Source of the DNA: Cristatella mucedo
Lineage: Eukaryota > Bryozoa > Phylactolaemata > Cristatellidae
Assembly: GCA_009760855.2 (NCBI GenBank)
Contig: WPIO01000098.1
Span: forward strand, 60,001-124,000
Length of the DNA stretch: 64,000 nt
Reading direction: 5' to 3'
In this document: piece by piece, positions 35,260 through 46,478 of the stretch
Numbering within the stretch: position 1 is the stretch's first letter
How the letters are laid out: every line of letters begins with the position of its first letter
The notes under the pieces: model-generated
Database searches by the model: none
What the model saw: the letters and a program-made list of their open reading frames with translations, nothing else
What the model was told of the DNA's origin: nothing
Made by a program: the position numbers and the translations under genes

Positions 35260-36476
35260 AGTAGGTCATCTGAAGTACCTCTGAAATATGGAGTACCACA
35301 GGGCTCGGTGCTAGGTTCGGATCTTTTCACGGTTTATACTCTGCCTCTTGCTGATGTGATTGCCAAGCACAATCTAGGCTTTCACTTCTATGCGGATGAC
35401 ACTCAGTTGTACCTTTGCTTTGATCCCTCCCAGCCTTCGAGCACCTCAAATTCTCTCAACCCACTAGCTGCATGCATTGATGACATCCGCACATGGATGG
35501 CAGCAAATTTTCTAAAAATTAACGATGTTAAAACTAACTTACTAGTTATGGGCTAACCCAGTGTGATCCAGAGATTGGACAGGCTGACTCTCAAATTGGC
35601 TCTGCCAGCATATCTCCTGCTGAATCAGCTCGAAATGTAGGTGTCATATTCCAAAGCGACCTCTCGTTAGACGACCATATCAGCTCCACAGTCAAATCCG
35701 CCTATTTTTAGCTTCATGACATTGCTAAAATTCGGGCTTGTTTAGATAAAGATACCACATCTAAGTTGGTCCATGCATTCGTGACATCCTGTCTCGACTT
35801 CTGCAATTCACTGCTTACTGGCCTACCGGCATGTGTGATCAGGCGATTGCAGCTGGTGCAATGGTCTACAGCTAGGCTTGTCTGTCGTGAGCGTCGCAGT
35901 TGCCACATTATGCTACTTCTCGCCGATCTGCACTGGCTACCAGTCAAGCAACGGATTGATTTCAAGGTTTTGTCGCTCACTTTTAGGTCCCTTCATTATT
36001 TGGCTCTAGCCTATCTTTCAGATCTACTCCCCCACCAGGCCAAGCATCGTACCACCTGCTTTTCGGAATCCAACAGTCTACAAGTACCTCGTACAAACCT
36101 CAAATCCTTTGGAGACCCTGCATTTAGTTCGTATGCTCCCAAAGCCTGGAACTCCCTACCGACTTGCATCAGAACCTTCCCTGACTTGATGACGTTTAAA
36201 AAGAACTTATACACACCTATTTAGGACAGCATTTAGTGGGTCCCCGTGATTCGTCCTTGATGTGCTTATACGTGCTGACACTGTGCATGCTGCCACTAAC
36301 CACATGTGCATGCTGACCCTGTGCATGTCACCCCAACCACGTTGTTCACGTTGTTTATCAAGCATTGTTTTACTCACGATTCAATTGGTTTTCACTTAGC
36401 AGCAAATGTAAAGCGCCTAGGAAGAGATTGAGTTCTCTGAGGGTGCTTTATCAAGTGCATTATTATTATTACTGTT
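35260..36476 (+). mobile_element. LINE A copy with stem-loop and ATT tail
   Basis: It starts at SSEVPLKYGVPQGSVLGSDL, includes HFYADDTQLYLCFDPSQPSS, and has a stop at LLVMG* and a one-base deletion after it. It then continues as HAFVTSCLDFCNSLLTGLP to the ORF end near 36224, the 3' UTR, the stem-loop and the tail. The LLVMG* stop and the deletion are shared with the copy at 22933. Confidence 0.92.
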
Positions 36477-36632
36477 ACTAGGTACGGTGGTTGCTCGTCA
36501 TGACCTCTTCCTCGAGGTCGTGGGTTCGAATCTAGCGATAGGCGATCCTTTATAGCCGCTGCAAGCTGTGGTGGTGGTGGCCTTTTCGGTTATTTTGCCG
36601 TTATAAAAAAGAGTCTGTTAAATCAGATAGTA
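36477..36632 (+). mobile_element. SINE1 copy, directly after LINE A tail
   Basis: It carries the head (ACTAGGTACGGTGGTTGC), a perfect B box (GGTTCGAATCT-type), the body (GGCGATCCTTTATAGCCGCT) and the tail (GTCTGTTAAATCAGATAG). Confidence 0.8.
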
Positions 36633-36663
36633 TTTTTTCAAAAAGTAAAATTCCATATCGCCA

Positions 36664-36665
<2 letters not shown>

Positions 36666-36727
<62 letters not shown>

Positions 36728-36782
36728 TATAAGTAGATATAAATTTATAATTTGTGGTTATATATATATATATATATATATG
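36666..36782. repeat. (AT)n microsatellite
   Basis: Two TA runs (36666-36724 and about 36758-36781) are separated by AT-rich sequence. Confidence 0.95.
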
Positions 36783-37128
36783 CAGTAAGCCCCCCCCCAC
36801 TAATGAAATAGAAATTCAGTTCCCTGACTGACGGCTTTTCAATGTATCAAAATTCGACATGTGAACTCGGCAAAGGTTAAACAAAACAAATCGAAAATCA
36901 AGTAGATTTGTCAACGCCGTAAACAGTAGGAACGAAGCGGCATCTCACAGCTGTGCAATGTAGGCACTGAGGGCTCTGTCTTGCTTAGGTGACTTGCCAG
37001 TACAGTACTACAACTACCAGCTTCTGTATACCCAAAATAGTGCACATGAAGGTACATGAATAGAATCTGATGTGCTTGTTTGTATTGATTAATGAGTTGC
37101 TACAGATTTGTAAAAACAATTCGATTCG

Positions 37129-37134
37129 TTTATT
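37129..37134 (-). terminator. Candidate polyadenylation signal for the TRIM-like gene
   Basis: AATAAA on the minus strand, about 545 nt after the stop codon at 37679. It is the first canonical hexamer I noticed in the expected 3' UTR. Confidence 0.35.
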
Positions 37135-37678
37135 TCTATGTCTGCCCACGTTCAGCTATCCGGAATAGCTAAAATTTGAGCCTGCTTAGACTGGGATATA
37201 ATGCCTGAAATAGATCTAGGCATTTGTGTCAGAACGTATCCTACACCATTCTTGACCTACCGAAAGTCGACGACTTACGGCAAGTTTTCTTGTCCCTATC
37301 TATTTCGTAAGTCGGGCGTGACTGTATATAGATAGTAACATGTAGTCTTTCATCGTGACTGCAAACTACTGGGAGATAGATGTGCCCTGTGCCAGCAGCT
37401 AGTAGTCACAGCGAAGGTGTCACGTCACAGCAGCCTCTACTCGGACGTAACGTCGACAAACGCTGGCAGATTATTGCAAGTTAATGCAAGACAGCTATCG
37501 TCTTGACTAGAGTTTCTCGTGCTTGTTGCTGCAGAGAATTCAAGAGATTCATGAGTTCATTGATAATCGATCACTACGTCACAAAACAAATGAAAAGGTA
37601 AGTGCAATAGTAGACACAGCCAAGCGACGCCGAGTGCCATGGAGTGCCTAGGTAGCTGCATCCCAGCATCGTCTGCTC

Positions 37679-38654
37679 TCAGCTGCTGCAAGCTGCAGCA
37701 GCTGCTGCTGCAGGGTACACGGTCACATTCCTAATCTGCTTGCTTGGTTCGTCGTAGCCAAGCACCGCTAGCACGTTCCTCTGTCCTCTGCTCAGCGATG
37801 GGTACAGAGGCCGCGGCAGTCCGTGGCTGCTGTATTGGAGGACTTGCTGTAGCACCTGCCCACTATCTCCACTGAGCGCCCTCACACAGTCCTCTTTGTC
37901 TCCCCATCGTCGCACAGCCACGTACAGGAGGTTGCCTGAAGCACAGACGCCCAGCACTGCCTCCGCTCTGCTCAGCTCGTGTCTCCACTGCATATCACCT
38001 CGGTGGCTGTAGCTGTCCACCACGTCCAGCTCTCTGCCGTCGTACAGCTCCACCTCGCTCCAGCTCGCAGTGACCAGAGCAGCAGCAGTGAGAGCCACGC
38101 TGCATATGTCATATTCGCACTTTCTGCCGTACAGCAGCCGCCCCGTGCTCAGCTGCAGCAGCTGCAGCTCTGAGCCAGGCTGCCAGTGCTGCTGCTGGTC
38201 ATCGACTCTGCCCTCAGTCACAGCGAGCAGGTCACCGAGCACGGACAGCCACCTGGGAGGTGATTGTAGCACGGCGACACGTCTGTCGACGAGCCACTGT
38301 GGGTCCCCTGCAGCAGCAGCATCAGCAGCAGAGCTGCGACTGAGCAGCAGTACGAGCCGTGACTGGTGCACACCGACAAGGGCTCGTCCGTCCTGCAGAG
38401 ACCGGACTGCATTGACCCAGTCGTCCTGTCCGTCACTCTGTGTCGCAGGCCTCCATGAGCTCAGCTCACTGCCACTCTCACTGTATTCTATCAGGCCGTG
38501 CTGCAAGGCAGCCAGCAACAGGTGGCCCTCTGACGTCACGGATAGGTCATAGCAATCGACAGGCGTCTGGAAGCTGCTGGAGGCATGGCCGAAGTGCAGC
38601 AGCTCTGGCTGCTCCTTTGCTACAATGAACGCTCCCATTGGTGAATACAGGCAG
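37679..38654 (-). CDS. TRIM-like terminal exon, beta-propeller-like
   Basis: A 976-nt exon follows CTCTCTCCTCAG. It encodes CLYSPMGAFIVAKEQPELLH and then blade-like segments, ending in an Ala-rich tail before TGA. If not spliced to the RING exon it could be an independent 319-residue gene starting at the Met at 38638. Confidence 0.75.
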
Positions 38655-41600
38655 CTGAGGAGAGAGCTACGAGAAAGCTTCCCGGAGAGCTATGCAAATA
38701 TTAGCAGAATTAATGGTGAGAGTGAATGAGCTCAGAGTTTGTCGACCGGATTGCAGTTGCTTATCGGAAAAAACCATCGGAAGAACGACTCGTTGCTGAT
38801 AGAAACAAAGTTACAGAGTTTGTGCATATCAGTTGCAATATGAACGTCTAGTTAAATATGAAAATTTATAACTGTATACACGATAATTGAATGTACTATC
38901 TTATTCATGTTGTTTATCAAGCATGATACTACTCACCATTCAATCGCATTTCCCTTTGCAGCAAATGTAAAGCGCCCAGAAAGAGATTGAGTTCTTTGAG
39001 GGCGCTTTATCAAGTGCATTATTATTATTAGTATTACTATTACGAATTAAATATACTGTTATACACAACGATGCTCAAGTTAGCTAGTCATTGTACCATC
39101 TTATATTATGGAATGATTACAAAATAAAGCATTATGCTTCATGGCTTAAATGCACTGTTTCAAGACGTTTAGTCTTATTTGCACCTTTTTAATTTCTGTT
39201 CCAACAGCACTTGCTTCTTTATGCTAAGCTAAATCAGAACAGCAGGTCAAGATCAGTGAAGTAGCTTGAGCTAACTTTCCAGTCCTCTGTAAGCCATGCA
39301 GGCTATCGATGGACTCATCATCTGCACCTTGCAGCGACGCATACCAAGGAGAATGGTCTCTACGCACACAGCAATGGAGATATGCATGGACACAGCGTAA
39401 ATGAGCAACGCTTGACATTTTCTTGGACCCTGTAAGATGCTTGTATGATCTCATTCCTGATGCCACACCACCGTAGGTGAGTCTTGCATCTCCAAATTTG
39501 TTACTGCTCGTTCTCCGATAAAGACCACACAGGCCTATGTGGGCCACTCACAGGGCACCTAGCAGTGCTGCAGATGCTGCAGATGCTGCAGATAACTGCA
39601 GCACTGCATGCATACTTTCATTTCCCCTATCAGTCCATATATGTCTGATGCCACCAATATATACGGCTTCTAGTCGTCAACCTAAGCAGGTGCCATGGTG
39701 GCCGTTCCCACCTAATAAATATGAAATATAATTCATTTGTATAGCACCCCATGGGAACTTAATCTCTATTCAGGCGCTTCACATATGCCTTGGGATTTGA
39801 GCCCACGACCAGCCAGATCTTAGTTAGGGCGAGCACCTTAACCGCTCAACCAAGCCAGCTCGGCAATTGCAGATAAATAAATTGCAGTTAAATTGCAAAA
39901 CTAAATATAATGCAATAAAAGGCTAATTGCAGTTAAATAAATAATATATATTATCATATGTGCACATAGTGCCAAGAAATGTTCATGTGTAATTAATTTT
40001 GTAATTAATTCTCTGTAGTTAATTTTTTCTGGAGAGGTAGCAAGACGATTGCTTAGCTTTATAACTTTCCCAAGAAACCAGGCAGTACAGCTCTATTCAA
40101 GCATCACAGGTGCATTCGGCTATAGCACACAGGCACTCACTCACTGAAACGTAAGGCCTCAAGGCCCTGTGTTGCTCGAATAGCAATAGGCAAACTCTCA
40201 ATCGTTTGAGCCCTCTACGGTAGAGACAAGGACTACTACTAAAGGGACAAGGGGTACTAAGATTATTTCTTGCTTGAACTGTCAATCTTCTTCTTGTCAA
40301 CCTTTGTCTCAACTTTAATCAAGCCTTGGCTGCTCTGCACTTACAAATTATTCCTCCTTTACGTACCACTGCCTGGGTGACCCTTTTCATTCGCATGACT
40401 AAAAACGAAAAATGACCGTGCGTTTTCATTGCAGGTACACTTTCTTAATCTGAAAATCTTTTTGCGATGGTCAAAACTGATTAAACTTTCACTTAAACTT
40501 GCTCTTCCCTGATAAATTACTACTCTTGTTTTTACCTACCTACTGTACAGGTTCGTGTTATTATGACTAGCCAGAAAGAACCACAGCATTTTTATTGCAG
40601 ACACAGTTCCTCGATAACTATAACTTGATGTTGATGTTGATATTTATATCTATGATTTTTTATGTAGTCCTGTCTCGGCTTGATTAGTGTAATTCTCTTT
40701 TGGCTGAGCTACCGAAACAAAAGCAATTACACCTTTGCAGATGGCTACGAATATGGCTGCAAGGCTAGCCTGCAAATCCCAGAGGTTTGACCACTTGTCT
40801 CCTTTGCTAAAAGAGCTAGGATGGCTGCCGGTTGATCAATGGATACAGTTCTTACTCTAAAGTTATTACTCTGACCCACAAGGCCCACCACTGCTCGGCT
40901 CATCTATCCCAGCGGACCTGCTGCACCAACTTCAGCCTCCTTGTGCCCTCAGATCCTCTTTGGAAAATAAATTAGCTGTTCCATTTCTCCCCTTAAAGAC
41001 TGTTGGCTAAGAAAGCTTTAGCTCTGCAGGTCGTAGACTGTGGAAATCGCTTCTACTTTTCTTAGGCTACGACAACTACTCTCCTGCTGTCGCAAGCTCT
41101 TTTCAGCGGTCTTGAGCTGCTACTTCCATGCTACTCACTACCTCAACTGCTCTCCTAACTCTGCTATGCTTCCCACTTTCTCTTTGTTGCGTGAGATAAA
41201 GTCTGTTGGCTACCGAATGCTTACCGAAAGCCACTTAGGCTGTGAGTGCACTATAAAAAAAACTTTCCCGTGTAACGCCCACATAGTCTTTGTGAATTTG
41301 TGGAGTTACACAGATATTTATTACATTGGCTATAAACTTTTCGAAAGGTGCTGTGACATGACCTGAGGCTAATGACATATTTATGTTTGTTATGCACGGT
41401 GGCAGCAGATGTATGCATTGTAGAAGCAGGACAGTGGGGACGTGATCCAGATGACCACGGAGGAGTGGTTAAGTCGAGTATCACATGAGACTATCACAGC
41501 TATCACAGCTCTGCTGTGTTTGCCACCTAGTTCTAGTTACATTCAGGCATGGAATTCACTACATGCCATTTGTAAAACAGCTGAGATGCTTCTGATAAGA

Positions 41601-43755
41601 AGCACACATGGCCTTGCATGATCATAACCGTGCATAGTCCGTGATGAGCTAGTTGGGTAAAAGAGATTATGCTTATGATTCCGTTTACTGCAATCGTGTG
41701 ATGCAGTACTTAATCTGAGTATTTCTGTCTGAAGCCAAACTCAATTACCAAACGACTGCCACAGCACAAACAAACAGCAAAACATAAAAATGTCAAGACT
41801 GGAACTAAGATGTCTGGAGACAAGACAGCTGTAGCCGTCATGGCCCAGGCAGGTAAAATGGTCCACGATGCAAAGATTCACCAATGACACGTTCGCCTAG
41901 TATCTTCGACACTGAGTCACGACTAAAAGAAAGGTAAATAACTCAAGCTCGATAACACATTTCTTCTGTCTGAATGATCATCCAATTTAATGATTGCTCT
42001 TAGCTGTATACCGACCCAACAGCATCCGTGAGCTTTATCTACTCACTGCACACAGTGAACTTCATGAATGCAAAGGTGAAGGGCATTCGATTCTCCTGAA
42101 TTCTGAATTAAGCCAAGCCTACACAAATAGATGAAACTAGAAGGCAGAATGGAATGCAGCTAGAATGTGGTCAGTCCAGCAAAGAGTCACTAAGGGAATG
42201 AGGGATTGTTGACGTGTAGCAATTACGCTAGGGCATAGCCATATAGCCATCTTGATGGCATGGCCCAGAATCGTGCTGATTACAAGCTGGTGGCTTGGCA
42301 TCGGAAAGCTGTCGGTTGATAAGGATTCAGAGAATGACAACTTACCTGGACCGTCATCACCTCTGGCACCATGCTTAATGGCGATAGCGTCAGCAAGGAT
42401 TCGGCCAAGGCAGTCTGTAAGGAGCAGAATGTCAAGAATGCTGCAGCTGAGGATCTGCAGAAAAATTTACCGAATGCGTAGCAAAAGCTGCTTAGGCTGT
42501 GAGTGCACTATAAAAACTCGTCTGCGTAACCACCCACACATATCCTTGTGGCTTTGTGGAGTTACACAGAGACATAGATACATTACATGAGCTTTGCATG
42601 TCAGTGCAATGAACCAGCTCATCGCAGCCTGCAGTGTTTCGCAGGCAGCTAGCTACCTGTTAACAGCACCGGAGTGCCCATCCACGAGGCGACGATTCCG
42701 TCTAAGTCATCGGGCAGAAAGCCTCCCAGCAGCACAAGCTCGTCAGCATTCGGAATATCTCTGAATCCATCCAGTTGCTTGGCAAGCACTTCAAACCGTG
42801 ACACCAAGTTTGCTTCCTGGTCCAACAAATTAAGGTCGCCGGCCGAGTCAGAGAGGCTGCTGACGTATTCGGACGCATGCTGCAGTGACTGGTGCAGCTG
42901 CTCGGCCAGGCTCTGCAGGGCGGCAGCGCTGTCCTCGAGCTGGTCATAGCAGTCCTTGAGCTTGCTCTCAGAATCGTCAAACTTTTTGCTCACAGCATCA
43001 ACTACATAGTTCTTCTTGGTCCTCAGCTCGTCCAGGTCAATAGCACGAGCCGATTGGATGTCCTTGACTAGATTTGCTGGCTTCAGCAGCTGCCCAGACT
43101 TGCCAACCACGTGCTCATGCAGACGCCGTATTCTCTCACTTGCGTCCTTTAAAAGAGTTTCTGCTTTTGGTCCTTTGAGCAACTGCAGTGACGAGTGTCC
43201 GGAGACATCGCTGACATGCCTGACAGGGTCGGTGCAATTGGTATGCTTGCTCTCGACGCACAGCAGATCCAGCGGCTTCGAGAGCTGTGTGCACTGCTGC
43301 TGCACTGCAGCTTGCAGCAAATCGTTCCAGCTGCTAATCTGTTTGAGGGGAGTTGTCACGTGACTCTTGTTGTAACGGTTATGGCCGGGTAAACAGACTG
43401 CGCACAAGGATCTCTGGCACTGCATACACCAGACAACTGCTATTTCGTCCGGTTTACCATCCTCTTTGCATACACTGCATTTATCAGCATCTCGTAGGAC
43501 AGGGAAACGTCTCACAAACTCTGAGATGAAATCGTTGTGATGCTTGGCTGAACTGATGTCGGTGAGTATGTCACAAGTAGGACATCGCACGCAGTTGGAG
43601 CCCTCTGCTGTGACAGCACGGTCAGCACAGCTGCTGCAGCAGCTGTGCAGGCAGGGCAGCAGCAGTGGCTGTTCAGCAATTTGTTTGCAGTCGATGCACG
43701 ATAATAGGCCTTTGTTTATCGAGGCTAGTCGGGGAACTAGAAGTTCTTGTGCCAT
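37679..43755 (-). CDS. TRIM-like protein: RING, B-box, coiled coil, beta-propeller-like C terminus (4 exons, 730 aa)
   Basis: Exons 43755-42657, 42414-42346, 42095-42047 and 38654-37679 join in one frame (2193 nt with stop). Residues 20-61 form a RING finger (C20, C23, C35, H37, C40, C43, C58, C61). Residues 93-132 form a B-box (C93, C96, C110, C113, C118, C121, H125, H132). A second B-box-like stretch (155-187) has lost several ligands. Residues about 195-335 look coiled-coil. The last ~330 residues have repeated blade-like segments (CYDLSVTSEGHLLLAALQHG, LVTASWSEVELYDGREL) suggesting an NHL-type propeller. RING proteins of this layout are usually E3 ubiquitin ligases; substrate unknown. The ATG at 43755 has a strong context (GCCATGG) just after a TTGTTCTTAG acceptor, so a 5' UTR exon probably lies upstream. 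The two middle exons are inferred from splice sites and phase only. Confidence 0.75.
38895..39042 (+). mobile_element. LINE A 3' tail
   Basis: ATGTTGTTTATCAAGCATGA, AAAGCGCCCAGAAAGAGATT and ATTATTATTA mark an extreme 5' truncation in TRIM-like intron 3. Confidence 0.88.
39720..39874 (-). mobile_element. SINE2 copy, near full length
   Basis: On the minus strand, the head is GCCGAGCTGGCTTGGTTGAG, with CGGTTAAGGTGCTCG and a B box (GGGCTCAAATCCC). The tail is GTGAAGCGCCTGAATAGAGA and TAAGTTCCCATGGGGTGCTA, a LINE A-type stem-loop. Confidence 0.85.
39875..40645. other. TRIM-like intron 3, no recognised feature
   Basis: AT-rich sequence; no exon or repeat end seen. Confidence 0.45.
40650..41345 (+). 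mobile_element. LINE B 3' half
   Basis: SPLLKELGWLPVDQWIQ-like and KTVG / SSAGRRLWKSLL-like pieces are followed by CTTTCTCTTTGTTGCGTGAG and the terminal GTGTAACGCCCACATAGTCT and GTGGAGTTACACAGA. It lies in TRIM-like intron 3, antisense to the gene. Confidence 0.85.
41338..41455 (-). mobile_element. LINE A internal fragment
   Basis: CTGAGGCTAATGACATATTT and AGCAGGACAGTGGGGACGTG match the reverse-oriented LINE A at about 49345-49455 (an RT N-terminal region). Confidence 0.7.
42047..42095 (-). CDS. TRIM-like small exon 3 (inferred)
   Basis: GAATTCAG acceptor, CA|GTGAGT donor, 49 nt. It encodes ESNALHLCIHEVHCV. An exon of length 1 mod 3 is needed here for the frame to reach the propeller exon. 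Confidence 0.45.
42346..42414 (-). CDS. TRIM-like small exon 2 (inferred)
   Basis: CTCCTTACAG acceptor, GTAAGT donor, 69 nt. It encodes CLGRILADAIAIKHGARGDD followed by GP. Phase fits both neighbours. There is no homology support. Confidence 0.5.
42465..42588 (+). mobile_element. LINE B terminal fragment in TRIM-like intron 1
   Basis: GGCTGTGAGTGCACTATAAA and GTGGCTTTGTGGAGTTACAC are the last ~120 bp of LINE B. Confidence 0.8.
42657..43755 (-). CDS. TRIM-like exon with RING, B-boxes and coiled coil
   Basis: A 1099-nt exon starts MAQELLVPRLAS and includes CIDC...LPCLHSCCSSC...CPTC (RING) and CSVC...WCMQCQRSLCAVC (B-box). The donor is ACAG|GTAGCT after TPVLLT. The open frame extends upstream to a Met at 43815, but that part is better read as intron ending TTCTTAG. 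Confidence 0.9.
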
Positions 43756-43763
43756 GGCTAACC

Positions 43764-44115
43764 CTAAGAACAACAAAAATTCGGCACACAGTTCAGCAAC
43801 ACAAAATGTTGGCACGAGAGGCAGACTTTATCAAAAAGGGATGAAACACAAAAAATGAAGAGCAGTCACACTTAATAACTATACAGTCCATCCAGTCCCC
43901 CTTGTAGGTCGGATGGACTTTTTGACCGGATGCTCTTTGAGGGATGCCATTTGTTGGTGTCAGCTGGCTTGCTGCCGAAATTGACCTAACAGCATCTGGG
44001 CAGCATATGCACTTATAAGCTATCGCCTCCTTAAGTCTCGATATCCGATTCCTTTGAGCTTACTATCATTTTGCAAAAGTTTTGTGGGTAATTGTTGGCA
44101 TGCACAAGGTCAACT
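43764..44115 (-). other. Upstream flank or first intron of the TRIM-like gene
   Basis: A TTGTTGTTCTTAG acceptor at 43764 suggests an intron, so any non-coding first exon should lie to the right. No promoter is recognised. Confidence 0.4.
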
Positions 44116-44119
44116 TTCC

Positions 44120-44812
44120 TCTATAGAACATTGCTAAAATTCGGGCTTGCTTAGACAGGGATACCACATCCAAATTGGTTCATGCCTTTGTGACATCCTA
44201 TCTCGACTTCTGTAACTCATCACTGCTCGCCGGTCTTCCAGTCCGTGCAATCAAGAGCTTACAGTTGGTCCAAATCTCTGCAGCTAGGTATGTCTGTCGG
44301 CGAGGTTCCTACATCACACCTCTTCTCACTGACCTAAACTGGTTTCCAGTCAAGCAGGGCATCGACTTGAAAGTACTGTCACTTACTTAAAGGTCCCTTC
44401 ATTCTCTGGCTCCAAACTACCAATAAGAACTACTCCACCACCAGGCGAAGAATCGTACAACCCACTACGCTGACTCGAATCGTTTAGCCATACCTCGTAC
44501 GCACCTCAAAACCGTTGGAGACCGTGCCTTTAGTTCCTATGCTCCCAAAGCCTGGAACTCACTACCTATGCACGTCTTAACATCCCCTGACATGACAAAA
44601 TTTAAAAAGAAGCTTAAACCACATCTTTTTATAACACCATTCCGTGGGTCTTTGTGATTTGTCCTTTGTGTGCATGTACCTGTTTGCACAATGCCTGCTG
44701 CTTGCGAATGTAACCACCAAACATTTGGTAATACGAAGCATCTTAAAGTGTCTAGAGAGAGAGAGATTCAGCTCTCTGAGGGTGCTATACAAATGTATTA
44801 TTGCTATTAAGG
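44120..44812 (+). mobile_element. LINE A copy, degraded
   Basis: It carries AAAATTCGGGCTTGCTTAGA and MVHAFVTSYLDFCNSSLLAG, then PKAWNSLPMHVLTSPDMTKF-like pieces. The 3' UTR is shortened, and a worn stem-loop (AGAGATTCAGCTCTCTGAGG) ends near 44795. Confidence 0.85.
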
Positions 44813-44814
44813 TA

Positions 44815-45476
44815 AACAAATACAGAGAAGTTCTTATGCTGACCCACAAGGCCAGCTACGGCTTGGCTTTTCTGTACCTAGCTGAATTTCTGCACCAGTT
44901 TCAACCTCCTCTTGCCCTCAGGTCCTGTGTGGACAAGAAATTAGCTGTTCCATTTCTCCGCCTAAAGACCGTTGGCGACAGAACCTTTAGCTCTGCCGGT
45001 CCTAGACTGTGGAACTCGCTTCCGCGATTCTTACTCAACGAAAACTGCTCTCCTCCTGCCGACTATGGTTCATCCTTTTCAGCGGTCCTGAGCTGCTACT
45101 TCCATGCTAAATAAATCCTAGCTGATTAAACAGCCTCTTTTTTATAGCGACTGAAGAGCCTTTACGGCTATCACCACCGCTCGCAGTGGCAATACAGAAT
45201 CGCCCACCCCAGGAATCGAACCCACGACCTTGGGGCCGAGGTCGTGAAAGCAACCGCCTTACCTAGTGTGCCATCACGGCTCACCAATGCTACTCACTAT
45301 CTCAACTGCTCTCTTGACTCTGCTATATTTTCCACTTTCTCTTTGTTGCGTGAAATGAAGTCTTTTGGCTTCCGAATGCATGCCAAAAGCCGATTAAGCT
45401 GTTAGTTCTCTATGCAAAACTCTCCTGCATAATACCCACATAGTCTTAGTGGCTGTGTGAAGTTACAAATGGAGAT
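44815..45476 (+). mobile_element. LINE B 3' half, interrupted by SINE1
   Basis: It reads MLTHKASYGLAFLYLAEFLH, LKTVGDRTFSSAGPRLWNSL and FSAVLSCYFHA up to 45109. It resumes at ATGCTACTCACTATCTCAAC (about 45286) and runs to the LINE B terminus at about 45465. Confidence 0.88.
45110..45283 (-). mobile_element. SINE1 copy inside LINE B, with target duplication
   Basis: On the minus strand, the head is GCCGTGATGGCACACTAGGT, the B box GGGTTCGATTCC, and the tail AGGCTGTTTAATCAGCTAGG, ending ATTTAT. The flanks CCATGCTA (left) and CCAATGCTA (right) form a near-perfect target duplication of the LINE B sequence. Confidence 0.9.
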
Positions 45477-45477
45477 A

Positions 45478-45560
45478 CAATAATAATAATAATTACACAC
45501 TTGATAAAGCAACCTCAGATAACTCAATCTCTTTCTAGGTGCATTATATTAAAATACAAA
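45478..45560 (-). mobile_element. LINE A terminal tail
   Basis: AATAATAATAATAATTACAC is followed by a worn stem-loop in reverse complement. Confidence 0.75.
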
Positions 45561-46240
45561 AGTCAGATACCTTGCTAGACTTGAGAGCCATTTAAGAGCT
45601 CGGCGGTGCAGTTGTGATTGAGAGGAATTTGTGTGGTTGGCAGGCAAGGGCAAAGGCAGATGGAAAGTATTTTCCAACTTCGAGCAGAAATAGCAAATAC
45701 GTACTTACGTACAGCTACCAGTATCTGGTAGGATGGTGACTGGTGCTTGAGACTAGCCAAAGCATTGTAATAGTAAATAATTAATACGGGAGTGTTAATA
45801 TTAAATTCAACGTAATTAGAATAACATAGTAATAGTAGATCAGCGTGAGAATTACCAGCTAGGAATCTCATCAATGCATCAGTCTAAAACTGCTACAAAA
45901 ATTTCCAAATCACAGTGCACTTTCGTGCACATGCCATAACATACTTTCGAACGATTCATAAGCCATTAATCGTAGCCAAGCTAGTTTGCAGCTTTTACTT
46001 GATTAGGCAATACCACACTTTAGGGAGAGCATGATATGCGCGAGTATGCGAACTTGCACCTGTAAGTAGAAACTCACAAGCAGCACCAGCAGCTCTGTGA
46101 AAGAGTGAGTTTATGTGGGCACAATGAGGCCCTGCACGAATGCACCCATAGAGATTCAGAAACACATTTAATAACACACATATGCACTCACACTGATGTG
46201 AGCACACATTCACATGGCCTTACATCAGAATACAAATGAG
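45561..46240. other. No recognised feature
   Basis: AT-rich; no exon or repeat end identified. Confidence 0.45.
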
Positions 46241-46270
46241 TGCATCCAGGGATGAGCCCACACTCACTCA

Positions 46271-46332
<62 letters not shown>

Positions 46333-46333
46333 T
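46271..46333. repeat. (CA)n microsatellite
   Basis: About 30 CA units with one AAAC interruption. Confidence 0.97.
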
Positions 46334-46383
46334 ATCGATGTGCACACGTATGCATATAGCCTCACGCCATATGAGTACTTCGA

Positions 46384-46478
46384 AGCTGCACAAAAGCCTT
46401 GATGGCTATAGCTGTCAGCTGGCAATACAGAACACTCAAGCCCATGACCCGAGTCTCAGAGTGAGAGCACCTTACCTC
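46384..46478 (-). mobile_element. SINE1-like fragment
   Basis: AAAAGCCTTGATGGCTATAG and CTGGCAATACAGAACACTC resemble the SINE1 body. A worn B-box region (GGGTCATGGGCTTGAG on minus) follows. Confidence 0.55.

Noticed and set aside
37979-38552. Plus-strand open frames across the propeller exon
   Set aside because: Antisense shadows of the TRIM-like terminal exon, which has the longer frame and blade-like repeats.
43756-43815. Extended N terminus for the TRIM-like protein (Met at 43815)
   Set aside because: The extra 20 residues overlap a pyrimidine tract and a TTCTTAG acceptor. The Met at 43755 has the better context and RING proteins commonly start close to the RING.
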